A stretch of DNA of 64,000 bases, taken from UBA6382 sp963617965. Lineage in GTDB: Bacteria; Bacteroidota; Bacteroidia; Bacteroidales; Bacteroidaceae. Location of the stretch: contig CAVEQO010000007.1 of assembly GCA_963617965.1 (NCBI GenBank), positions 3,739-67,738 of the forward strand, given 5' to 3'. Position numbers and translations under genes: made by a program. Positions 43,527 through 51,377 of this stretch are shown piece by piece. A model generated the notes under the pieces. It made no database searches. It was not told the origin of the DNA and saw only the letters and a program-made list of their open reading frames with translations. Numbering within the stretch: the first letter of the stretch is position 1; the number at the start of each line of letters is the position of its first letter.

Positions 43527-46043
43527 TCAGTTGGCATTGTCCGACATGTACTTTATCCGCACCAGCCTGATTTCCTCCTCCGTAAAATCGCCTCCCAACT
43601 CGTTTACGGCAGTCTCTATGTCGTCCGTCTCCGTTTCATCGAAGTAGTCGCAGATCTCGTCCACCTTGTCCTCGTCCATTATCTCGTTGAGGAAATAGTC
43701 GATGTTGATCTTCGTGCCGGAATACACGATGGCCTCTATCTCGCTGAGCAGGTCGGAAAACGCCAGTCTGTTGGTCTCCGCGAAGTCGTCCAGATCCACT
43801 TTCCTGTCTATGTTCTGTATGATGGAGATGCGGAATTTTGACTTGACGTTGGGCAGCGTGTAGCAGCGGAAGTCCTCCGGGCGTTCTATCTCGTTCTCCT
43901 CGCAGTACTTCCTGATCACCTCGCAGAATTCCTTCCCGTATTTTTTCACCTTGCCCTGCCCCACTCCGGGAATGTTGAGCAGTTCCTCGCTCGTGACGGG
44001 ATAGGTGGTGGCCATGGCCGACAGCGAGGAGTCCTGGAAGATCACGTATGGCGGTTTCTTTATCTCCTCCGCCTTTTCCTTGCGCAGCTCCACCAGCATC
44101 TGGTAGAGCGTGTCGTCCACTGCCCCGCAGCCGCTCTCCATGCCGGCAATCTCGTCATCACCGTCGTCGTCAGCATCATTGCTGATCACGAACGAGGTGG
44201 GGGCTTCCATAAACTTGCGTCCCTTGGGGGTTATCCTCAGGACACCCTTGTTTTTCTTGTCCTTCTCCAGATACTCCGCAAGGATCGCGTTCCTCACCAC
44301 CGACTGCCACATCGACTGGCTGTCATCCTCACCGGCGCCGAAAAGGTCCAGATCGGCATGGCCACACTCTGAAACCTTGTCGGTCTCCCTTCCGAGAAGG
44401 ATGTCGATTATATGGTCTTCCGCAAAGCCTTCCTTCACGGCACGCACAACTTTAAGAAGATTGCACAGTTTTTCTTTTGCTTCCACTTTTGCGTTTTTGT
44501 TGTTACAGTTATCACAATTACAGCAGTTGTCTCTATCGTATTCTTCCCCGAAATAATGGAGAAGGAATTTTCTTCTGCAGCCGGCCGACTCCGCATACAT
44601 GGCCGTCTCCTTCAGCAGCAGGCGTCCTATCTCCTGCTCCTGGCTCGACTTGTCTTCAATGAACTTCCCCAGCTTCTGCAGGTCCTTGCTTGAATAGAAC
44701 ATCAGGCAGTGACCCTCGCCGCCGTCACGGCCGGCCCTGCCGGTTTCCTGGTAATAGCCCTCTATGCTCTTGGGTATGTCGTAATGTATCACGAACCTCA
44801 CGTCGGGCTTGTCTATGCCCATGCCGAAAGCCACCGTGGCCACAATCACGCTGACGTTTTCCATGAGGAAATCGTCCTGCGTCCTTGAACGCTCGTGCGA
44901 CTCCAGACCCGCATGATACGGCGCGGCCTTTATGTTGTTGGCCTGGAGCACCTGGGCAAGACGCTCCACCTCCTTGCGGCTCAGGCAGTACACTATGCCG
45001 CTCTTGTGGGGGTGCGAGGCGATGAACTTCACCACCGCCCTGTCCACGTCCTTGGTCTTGGGCCGCACCTCGTAGTACAGGTTGGGACGGTTGAACGAAC
45101 TTCTGAAGACCACCACGTCGCTCATGCCGAGATTCCTCTTGATGTCAGCCCCCACCTTTTCCGTGGCAGTCGAGGTAAGCGCAACGATGGGCGGACGCTC
45201 CGACAGTGCGGCCTGCATCACGGCCAGCCTCTCCAACAGTGCCGCCGCCCTGCGCCCGGCCTCCGCATGACAAGGAGGGATGACGGCCTTGCCAAGACGC
45301 ACGGTTGCCTCCTCCAGAGACAGCGCGGTCTCACCGCTTCCGAAAATTCCGCTTTGGCAAAGCGAAGAGAAATACTCCGCCCACTGGTCCTCTGACAGTT
45401 CTGTGTCCAGTGCCGCAAACATCGGCCGCAGGCTGCCGACCGCAAGCCCGTCATGAAGCAACGCGTCCCTCACGTCAGCCGACAGTGCCAGAAACCGGAC
45501 TGCCTCGTCATTCGGCACGCCTTTTTTCCTGAGGGCTATGAAATTGACCGACGGGCGGATGTTCCTGTAGTCGGCCCTGAAATCGTGTCCCCACTCCGAA
45601 ATGCAGTGAGCCTCGTCCACAGCATAGAACGAAATGGGTACCTGCGAGAAAAAATCCAGATTCGACGGCTTGGCGAGGGTTTCGGGAGCCACATACAGCA
45701 GCTTCGTCCGGCCTTCCAGCACGTCTTGCTGGACTCCGGCAAGCTCCGTACGCGACAGGGTGGAATTCATGAAATGCGCCACGCAGTCCTCTTCCACGGT
45801 ACTGCGCAAGGCATCCACCTGGTTCTTCATCAGCGAGATGAGCGGCGAAATCACTATGGCCGTCCCGTCTTCCATAAGCGCGGGCAGCTGGTAGCACAGG
45901 GACTTGCCGCCGCCGGTGGGCATCAGCACAAAGGTGTCGCGGCCCTGCAAGACGCTCTTGACGACACTTTCCTGGTCGCCCTTGAACTTTTCAAAGCCGA
46001 AATACCGCTTCAGGCAGTCATAAATACCCTTGTCTGAAATCAT
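43527..46043 (-). CDS. recQ: ATP-dependent DNA helicase RecQ with an internal insertion
   Basis: This 838-residue helicase unwinds DNA in repair and recombination. Motifs: Walker A TGGGKS (~43-48), DEAH (143-146), motif III ALTSTAT (288-294), motif VI YYQETGRAGRDG, RQC zinc cysteines (489, 507/508, 510, 513), and an HRDC-like region around IPGVGQGKVKKYGKEF. The C-terminal extension ending GGDFTEEEIRLVRIKYMSDNAN matches Bacteroides RecQ, which I recall as about 726 residues. The extra length lies in one place, ~170-284, between the DEAH box and motif III, where relatives have ~10 residues. The insertion is alanine/leucine-rich and probably helical. Reading frame and flanking motifs are intact. 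Confidence 0.93.
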   Translation of the reverse strand: MISDKGIYDCLKRYFGFEKFKGDQESVVKSVLQGRDTFVLMPTGGGKSLCYQLPALMEDGTAIVISPLISLMKNQVDALRSTVEEDCVAHFMNSTLSRTELAGVQQDVLEGRTKLLYVAPETLAKPSNLDFFSQVPISFYAVDEAHCISEWGHDFRADYRNIRPSVNFIALRKKGVPNDEAVRFLALSADVRDALLHDGLAVGSLRPMFAALDTELSEDQWAEYFSSLCQSGIFGSGETALSLEEATVRLGKAVIPPCHAEAGRRAAALLERLAVMQAALSERPPIVALTSTATEKVGADIKRNLGMSDVVVFRSSFNRPNLYYEVRPKTKDVDRAVVKFIASHPHKSGIVYCLSRKEVERLAQVLQANNIKAAPYHAGLESHERSRTQDDFLMENVSVIVATVAFGMGIDKPDVRFVIHYDIPKSIEGYYQETGRAGRDGGEGHCLMFYSSKDLQKLGKFIEDKSSQEQEIGRLLLKETAMYAESAGCRRKFLLHYFGEEYDRDNCCNCDNCNNKNAKVEAKEKLCNLLKVVRAVKEGFAEDHIIDILLGRETDKVSECGHADLDLFGAGEDDSQSMWQSVVRNAILAEYLEKDKKNKGVLRITPKGRKFMEAPTSFVISNDADDDGDDEIAGMESGCGAVDDTLYQMLVELRKEKAEEIKKPPYVIFQDSSLSAMATTYPVTSEELLNIPGVGQGKVKKYGKEFCEVIRKYCEENEIERPEDFRCYTLPNVKSKFRISIIQNIDRKVDLDDFAETNRLAFSDLLSEIEAIVYSGTKINIDYFLNEIMDEDKVDEICDYFDETETDDIETAVNELGGDFTEEEIRLVRIKYMSDNAN

Positions 46044-46210
46044 GTTCCTTTTTTAAGACAACTCATCCCCCGGCATACACTGTCGGCATACGGCCGAGCC
46101 GATACAATAACAAAGTTATAACAAGATTTTCAAATACTAAAAGAAACAACGCCAAAAATATCACGCCACCGCAAAAAACGGGAAAAACCGTACCGCAGCC
46201 GGCCCGGCTC

Positions 46211-46831
46211 TCACGGAGACTCTGCGGCAGACGGGTCACGGGGCTGGCAGAACACGTTCGTGCGCCCCATGCGCATTCTGCGCAGCGAGCCGCGCTCCAC
46301 AAGCGTTTCCAGCACACGGGCGGCGTAGGATTCCGAACAGCCAGCCTCGTCGGCAAAGTTGCGCACGGAAAACACGCCATCCCGCCCCGTCAATACGGCG
46401 GCCGCATCGGCGGCTTCCTCCGGCGACAGCGACGTGTTGCCGCGCACCCAACCCGACAGCGGCTTGTATACCACGCCGTCAAACTGTGCCAAGAAGCTGC
46501 GCTTGGGTCTGAACGACACCACGCACCGCGCATTGCTCACCATAGGATTGCCGCTCCTGCTCGACGTGACCCTGCCTTTCACTTCCGGCACCAGATAGCC
46601 CAGCCCGGGCAACTCCACCGAATGGCCGAGCACCATCATGCCGCCCGCCACCTCTGCCAGGGCATTCAACACCGCCAGTACCTGGCTGCGCGACACGCTG
46701 CGGTTTTCTACCATCATGTCCGCCAGGCTTTCTGCGCCAATGCGCCCCGCGTCGACAGTCTTGGCATAGACCACGCCCGCTCCGCGCAGGACTCCGCCCG
46801 CTTCCTTCAACCTGCACCTGATAACTTTCAT
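46211..46831 (-). CDS. HU-like DNA-binding protein with C-terminal winged-helix-like part
   Basis: The protein has 206 residues from the ATG at 46831 (MKVIRCRLKEAGGVLRG). Residues ~1-120 follow the Bacteroidetes HU-like pattern (YAKTVDAGRIGAESLADMMVENRSVSRSQVLAVLNAL, then LGHSVELPGLGYLVPEVKG). The last ~70 residues (LTGRDGVFSVRNFADEAGCSESYAARVLETLVERGSLRRMRMGRTNVF) read like a winged helix. It is probably a nucleoid or regulatory DNA-binding protein. An in-frame start at 46843 is possible but less typical. The upstream region carries paired direct repeats, see 46878-46916. Confidence 0.72.
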   Translation of the reverse strand: MKVIRCRLKEAGGVLRGAGVVYAKTVDAGRIGAESLADMMVENRSVSRSQVLAVLNALAEVAGGMMVLGHSVELPGLGYLVPEVKGRVTSSRSGNPMVSNARCVVSFRPKRSFLAQFDGVVYKPLSGWVRGNTSLSPEEAADAAAVLTGRDGVFSVRNFADEAGCSESYAARVLETLVERGSLRRMRMGRTNVFCQPRDPSAAESP

Positions 46832-46877
46832 AATTCCACACAATTAAAAGGTTTGACTAAAAATAATCCCGTGCCAG

Positions 46878-46916
46878 CAAAAAATATTGTTGAGCTGACA
46901 AAAAATATTGTTGAGC
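46878..46916. repeat. Two 18-bp direct repeats, 21-bp period
   Basis: CAAAAAATATTGTTGAGC occurs at 46878-46895 and again, unchanged, at 46899-46916. The 21-bp period is two turns of B-DNA. The first 15 bases are a partial palindrome (CAA.AA...TT.TTG). The repeats lie 47-85 bases upstream of the HU-like ATG, so they look like a paired protein-binding site. Confidence 0.75.
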
Positions 46917-46930
46917 AAAATTACTCCCAC

Positions 46931-47002
46931 CGCCCGAAACGGATTTCCGCACCGGGCGGAACGGATGTACGTTTCCGCCGGAACGCGACTGGGTTTCGGG
47001 CG
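46931..47002. repeat. Nested inverted repeat
   Basis: Outer arms CGCCCGAAAC (46931-46940) and GTTTCGGGCG (46993-47002) enclose inner arms GGCGGAA (46955-46961) and TTCCGCC (46973-46979). It could fold in the leader of the HU-like gene or as an independent RNA. Confidence 0.5.
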
Positions 47003-47302
47003 AAACGCATCGGGGAGAACAACAAAAAATTTTGTCGCGTCAACATTTTTCAACGTCCGGAAGGCTTAGCGATTTCGCCATGTGCGACACCGTTGCGCAC
47101 GGAGGGGAAAGAGTTCCTTTTCCGCGTTGCTTACACGTCCTCTTGCCCCATCCGGTTTTCCGCTGCAGCCGGACTTTCCGGCAGACCGGAAGCAGACAGG
47201 CCGGAAGAGGGTTGCGGGGTGAGCCGGAAAGGCGGTTTGCGCGAGTGCGCGCACGCTTGAAAAACAGGCATTAAAACAAATGGCGGATGCCGGAAAAACG
47301 CA

Positions 47303-47339
47303 TACAAGAAAAGGGGCAGCGAGAAATTCGCTGCCCCTT
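47303..47339 (-). terminator. tRNA-Arg terminator
   Basis: AAGGGGCAGCGA (47311-47322) pairs with TCGCTGCCCCTT (47328-47339), with a 5-base loop. On the minus strand it begins right after the tRNA and is followed by TTTTCTT. Confidence 0.85.
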
Positions 47340-47340
47340 G

Positions 47341-47414
47341 TGACACCGTAGGGATTCAAACCCTAAACCTTCTGATCCGTAGTCAGATGCTCTATTCAGT
47401 TGAGCTACGGTGCC
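47341..47414 (-). tRNA. tRNA-Arg (ACG)
   Basis: This is a 74-nt gene. Acceptor arms GGCACCG and CGGTGTC pair with one G-T, and the discriminator is A. D-stem GCTC/GAGC, anticodon loop CTACGGA (ACG), T-arm TAGGG-TTTGAAT-CCCTA. CCA is not encoded. After A34-to-inosine editing it would read CGU, CGC and CGA. Confidence 0.95.
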
Positions 47415-47439
47415 TCGTCTTGCTTTTCAAATGCGAGTG

Positions 47440-47470
47440 CAAAGGTAGCCCTTTATTTTGTTTCCGCCAA
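47440..47470 (-). promoter_or_regulatory. tRNA-Arg promoter
   Basis: On the minus strand TTG (47470-47468), 20 bases, then TACCTTTG (47447-47440). It fits the consensus and ends 25 bases before the tRNA. Confidence 0.75.
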
Positions 47471-47534
47471 GGCATTCCCGTGTTTTTTTGCGGAAACACA
47501 CGGGAATTTTCCGTCTCACCCCAAAAGCGGCAGG

Positions 47535-48626
47535 TCATTTTCCCGCCGTCTGTTCTGCGATGAACGCCTCCATCTGCGGGAACGCCGCTTCCACGCACTT
47601 GGTCAGTTTCAGCTGGTTGCGGCTTCTCACGAGGTTGTGCTCCGGGTATTTGCAGTGGAAATAGACATCTCCGTTTATGTAGTCGGCAATGAAGCGCACC
47701 AGAGTCATGTACGGGAACAGTGCCGTGGCGAACGGCAGGTTTTCTATTTCTATCGGTGTGATGAAGCTCGCCGCACCCTTGAGGTAGCCTTTGGTGAACG
47801 ACTTGAAGATCTCGAAGTTGAAGCCCACTTTCGACAGGTCGGGGTCATCCTCCACCGTGGTGTTTGCCGCCGAACGCAGGAAGTCGCCGAAGTCGGAGAA
47901 TATGAACGAGGGCATCACCGTGTCGAGGTCTATGACGCACAGCACGTTGTCGTCCTTGTCGAAGAGAATGTTGTCCACCTTGGTGTCGCAGTGGCATATA
48001 CGCTTGGGGAGTTTGCCCTCGCGGTACAGGCGTTCCGCCTTGCAGTATTCGTCAGCACGCTCAAAAATCTCCGAGAGTATCTGTTTCACCTCCGGGTCAT
48101 CGGCCCTGCCGCTCCTGTTTTCGGCCACGGCATCCCTGAGCTGCTGCAGGCGGAACTCCATGTTGTGGAAATCCTTTATCGTCTCGCCAAGCTTCACGGG
48201 AATGTCAGCGAGCGAAGCCTGGAAGCCGGCGAACGTCTCGCCCACCACATAGGCACTCTCCAGACTGACGCCGGTCTTCGTGACGCAGTCCGCTATGCAG
48301 ACCATCATGCGCCAGTACTTCTCCCCGTCGAAATAATACATTTTGCCGTTCTTTGCCGGTATGAACTGCAGCACCTTGCGGTCTATTTCCTTTTCTCCGG
48401 CGGCAACCAGTTTCTTGCGTATATGGCCGGTCACCTCCACAATGTTGTTCATCAGCAAGTCTATGTCGGGGAACACCGACACGTTGACATTCTGGAGGAT
48501 ATAGTCGGTTGTGCCGCCTTCTGTCGTCACCTTGTAGGTGGAGTTGATGAGACCGCCGCCAAAGGGTGCGATGTCCTTGATGACGCCGCTGACAGCAAAT
48601 TGGGATACAATGTTTTTCAAATCCAT
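47535..48626 (-). CDS. Aminoglycoside-phosphotransferase-fold sugar kinase (NahK-like)
   Basis: This 363-residue protein has the APH/choline-kinase fold: N-lobe start IAPFGGGLINSTYKV (phosphate loop), catalytic loop ICHCDTKVDNILF (Asp and Asn), and metal-binding VIDLDTVMPSFIFSDFGDFLR. Among APH proteins it reads closest to N-acetylhexosamine 1-kinases (NahK), which produce sugar-1-phosphates; the substrate here is inferred. It has its own consensus promoter, so it is not simply the tail of the gmd-fucP-fcl run, though it lies next to it. No nucleotidyltransferase partner is in the window. Confidence 0.75.
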   Translation of the reverse strand: MDLKNIVSQFAVSGVIKDIAPFGGGLINSTYKVTTEGGTTDYILQNVNVSVFPDIDLLMNNIVEVTGHIRKKLVAAGEKEIDRKVLQFIPAKNGKMYYFDGEKYWRMMVCIADCVTKTGVSLESAYVVGETFAGFQASLADIPVKLGETIKDFHNMEFRLQQLRDAVAENRSGRADDPEVKQILSEIFERADEYCKAERLYREGKLPKRICHCDTKVDNILFDKDDNVLCVIDLDTVMPSFIFSDFGDFLRSAANTTVEDDPDLSKVGFNFEIFKSFTKGYLKGAASFITPIEIENLPFATALFPYMTLVRFIADYINGDVYFHCKYPEHNLVRSRNQLKLTKCVEAAFPQMEAFIAEQTAGK

Positions 48627-48680
48627 GATTATGTCCTTTTTGTATAATATTCTATTGTGCGTGTGTCAGACTATTGTCGG

Positions 48681-48710
48681 CAAATATAACAAAAAGTTTG
48701 TTCCTGTCAA
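48681..48710 (-). promoter_or_regulatory. Promoter of the NahK-like kinase gene
   Basis: On the minus strand TTG (48710-48708), 19 bases, then TATATTTG (48688-48681). A perfect consensus, 54 bases before the ATG. Confidence 0.78.
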
Positions 48711-48788
48711 GTTTTTATGCAGGTATTTCGCTTTTGCAGGGTCGCAAACATAAAACCTTGCCGCCACATTCCCTTTTCCGCCCGTTTT

Positions 48789-49970
48789 TCAGCCGGCGGG
48801 CTGCCTCAGGGTGTTGCGGTACCATTCGAACAGGCGCGCCACGCCTTCCCCTATGTCCACCTTGTGTTTCCACCCGAGCCGGTGGAGCTTGGTGACATCG
48901 GTCAGTTTCCGCATCGTGCCGTCGGGCTTCGAGGTATCGAAGACCGTCCTGCCGCCGAAGCCCACCGTCTCCGCCACAAGCCGTGTCAGTTCCCTGATGG
49001 ATATCTCCTTTCCGGTGCCCACGTTTATATGGCAGTTCCTTATCTCCCCCAGCGAAGGCAGTGCGCCGCCCCTCCCTTCCGACCGGTTGCGGCTTACGGC
49101 AGTGTCCGCCCCAGCCCCGTAGTGTACCGACGAATACTTTTCCCTGCCTATTATGTCGGCGAAATCCACGTTGAGCAGCAGATACACGGAAGCGTCGGCC
49201 ATGTCCTCCGACCACAGGAACTCGCGCAGCGGCGTTCCTGTGCCCCACAGCGTGACCTCGTTGTCGCGGATGCCGTATTTAGACAGCACCTCCAGTATTT
49301 TCTCCCTGCCGGCACTTCCGTCCACGCCCTCCACCCTGCGGCAGTCCAGGTCTCTCCTTATCGTGTCCCAGTCACCATCATGGATCAGCTTTGACAGATA
49401 GGTCTTGCGCATTATCGCAGGCATGACGTGGGAGTTCTCCAGATGGAAGTTGTCGTTGGGCCCGTACAGATTGGTGGGCATCACGGCTATGTAGTTGGTG
49501 CCGTACTGCAGGTTGTAGGATTCGCACATCTTCAGCCCGGCTATCTTGGCTATGGCATACTCCTCGTTGGTGTATTCCAGTCCCGACGTGAGCAGGCAGT
49601 CTTCCCTCATGGGCTGCGGAGCGTCTTTGGGGTAGATGCACGTGGAGCCGAGGAACAGCAGTTTGGCGACCCCGTGGCTGTAGGCTTCGGAAATCACGTT
49701 GCACTGTATTTTCATGTTTTCCATGATGAAGTCGGCCCTGTACAGGGAATTTGCCATAATGCCGCCCACGAAAGCCGCCGCCAGCACCACGGCCTCCGGC
49801 CGCTCCTCGTCGAAGAACTTCCTTACGGCGCACTGGTCGGTCAGGTCAAGTTCCGCATGACTGCGCCCCACGAGGTTGGCATATCCCCTGCCAAGCAGGT
49901 TGTTCCATATCGCGGAGCCCACAAGCCCCCTGTGGCCCGCAACAAAAATCTTGGTATCCTTTTTCAGCAT
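48789..49970 (-). CDS. fcl: GDP-L-fucose synthase
   Basis: This 393-residue short-chain dehydrogenase turns GDP-4-keto-6-deoxymannose into GDP-L-fucose by epimerisation and NADPH reduction. Motifs: cofactor loop VAGHRGLVGSAI, LAAAFVGGIMAN, LFLGSTCIYPKDAPQPM (Ser), NEEYAIAKIAG (Y-x3-K), NLYGPNDNFHLENSHVMPA and TGTPLREFLWSEDMADA. Two family-typical Bacteroidetes inserts explain the length. I chose the ATG at 49970 (MLKKDTKIFVAGHRG). The same frame stays open upstream to 50489, but that stretch is antisense-frame noise over fucP. It begins 5 bases after the fucP stop, so the two are coupled. Confidence 0.95.
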   Translation of the reverse strand: MLKKDTKIFVAGHRGLVGSAIWNNLLGRGYANLVGRSHAELDLTDQCAVRKFFDEERPEAVVLAAAFVGGIMANSLYRADFIMENMKIQCNVISEAYSHGVAKLLFLGSTCIYPKDAPQPMREDCLLTSGLEYTNEEYAIAKIAGLKMCESYNLQYGTNYIAVMPTNLYGPNDNFHLENSHVMPAIMRKTYLSKLIHDGDWDTIRRDLDCRRVEGVDGSAGREKILEVLSKYGIRDNEVTLWGTGTPLREFLWSEDMADASVYLLLNVDFADIIGREKYSSVHYGAGADTAVSRNRSEGRGGALPSLGEIRNCHINVGTGKEISIRELTRLVAETVGFGGRTVFDTSKPDGTMRKLTDVTKLHRLGWKHKVDIGEGVARLFEWYRNTLRQPAG

Positions 49971-49975
49971 TTTGT

Positions 49976-51244
49976 TCAGATTTTGTTTTGTTTGTCCCTC
50001 AGGCAATAGCACGCATAGGCCAGCACCACAGCGAAACAGCCGCACGGCACGAAATATCCCGCATAGATGCCGAAGCGGTCGGAGACCATACCCATGGCGG
50101 GTGTTATCAGGGCACCGCCCAATATAGACATGATCAGGACGCTCGCACCGATTTTGGAGTCTTCGGGATTTCCCGTTTTCAGCACGCTCTCCAGAGCCAC
50201 GGCATAGATTGTCGGGAACATCATGCTCATGAACACGCTCACGCATATCAGTGCGGCAACGAGAAGCCATCCCGTGCCCTCTCCCACCGCAACACCGGCG
50301 GCACACAGCAGGGAAGCCGCCCCGCTGAAAACCAGCAGCCTGACGGGGCTGAAATACTTCATCAGCCACGTATACACGAAGCGCGACAGGCAGAAGCCCA
50401 CCATGCTGTAGAGGAAACAGGTGGAAGCCTCCGCCTCCCTTACACCCAGTTCCTGCATCACTATGCGTATGGTGAACGACCACACGCATATCTGCGCCCC
50501 GATGTAAAAGAACTGCGCCACCACCCCGTAGGCAAATTTCCTGTTGCCGAACAGACGCCGGAACACGACCGTCAGACCGCTGCCGGCAGCGGCCGTGTCG
50601 CGTCCCTGCGGCATGCTGGAGAAGACCATGGCCACCATGATGACCAGCAACACGACACCCAGAAACGCATAAGTCCCCGAAACGGAATACAGCGACAGGT
50701 CATCCAGAATGAAGTGCTTGCTCATCAGGATGCCGGCGATGCTGCCCATGGGGTTGAACGACTGGGCTATGTTGAGCCTGCGGGTGGCCGTTTCGGGCGA
50801 CCCCATCGACATTATATAAGGGTTGGCCGTCGTCTCCAGCACGGAGCAGCCGGAGGCCATGATGTATATGGCCACAAGATAGAACGCATAGCTTGCCGCC
50901 TTTGCCGCGGGCAGGAACAGCAACGCACCCAAGGCATACAGCCCCAGTCCCGTAAGCACGCCGCACTTGAAACTGTAACGCTTTATCAGCATCGCGGCGG
51001 GCAAGGCCACACAGAAATAGGCCCCGTAGAACGCCATCTGTATGAAGCTCGTCTGGGTGTCGGTCATGTCCATGATGTTGCGGAACGCCGCCAGCAGCGT
51101 GTCGGTCATGTTGTTGGCGAGCCCCCACCAGAAAAACAGGCTCGTGACGAGAACAAACGGCAGCATGAGTTTCTTCTCTATGATACGTTTCCGGCCGCCA
51201 CGGGCGGTGCGCCGCTCCACAGAATATGTTTTTTCGTCTGTCAT
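49976..51244 (-). CDS. fucP: L-fucose permease, MFS family
   Basis: This 422-residue membrane protein has about 12 hydrophobic helices. FucP landmarks: LPFVLVTSLFFWWGLANNMTDTLLAAF at the N-terminus, FIQMAFYGAYFCVALPAAMLIKR, YIMASGCSVLETTANPYI and MFPTIYAVALESV. FucP imports L-fucose with protons. I chose the ATG at 51244; an earlier in-frame start at 51289 would add 15 polar residues. It sits between gmd and fcl, so fucose uptake is wired into the GDP-fucose synthesis run. Relatives of FucP also carry other hexoses, so the substrate is likely, not certain. Confidence 0.88.
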   Translation of the reverse strand: MTDEKTYSVERRTARGGRKRIIEKKLMLPFVLVTSLFFWWGLANNMTDTLLAAFRNIMDMTDTQTSFIQMAFYGAYFCVALPAAMLIKRYSFKCGVLTGLGLYALGALLFLPAAKAASYAFYLVAIYIMASGCSVLETTANPYIMSMGSPETATRRLNIAQSFNPMGSIAGILMSKHFILDDLSLYSVSGTYAFLGVVLLVIMVAMVFSSMPQGRDTAAAGSGLTVVFRRLFGNRKFAYGVVAQFFYIGAQICVWSFTIRIVMQELGVREAEASTCFLYSMVGFCLSRFVYTWLMKYFSPVRLLVFSGAASLLCAAGVAVGEGTGWLLVAALICVSVFMSMMFPTIYAVALESVLKTGNPEDSKIGASVLIMSILGGALITPAMGMVSDRFGIYAGYFVPCGCFAVVLAYACYCLRDKQNKI

Positions 51245-51377
51245 GATTTGTACACTTGCATTTCGGTATTTGAACAGTTTGTGCCTCACAGGTTACGGGC
51301 AAGACGCACGCGCACCGGCAAACGCAATGTCGGTTTTGCGCCAAGCCGGCAACGGGGTGTCCGCCACACCTTTTCGC

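Larger units (their letters stand above)
46832..47340. other. Gene-free interval between the HU-like gene and tRNA-Arg
   Basis: These 509 bases hold no convincing gene. They contain two 18-bp direct repeats (46878-46916), a nested inverted repeat (46931-47002), a stretch with recurring CCGGAA/TTCCGG (47057-47296), and the tRNA-Arg terminator. Open frames here are short and unlike known proteins. Confidence 0.7.

Noticed and set aside
48789..50489. fcl reading frame extended upstream to 50489
   Set aside because: The extra 173 residues overlap fucP in another frame, have no homology to the family, and the ATG at 49970 gives the standard fcl start.
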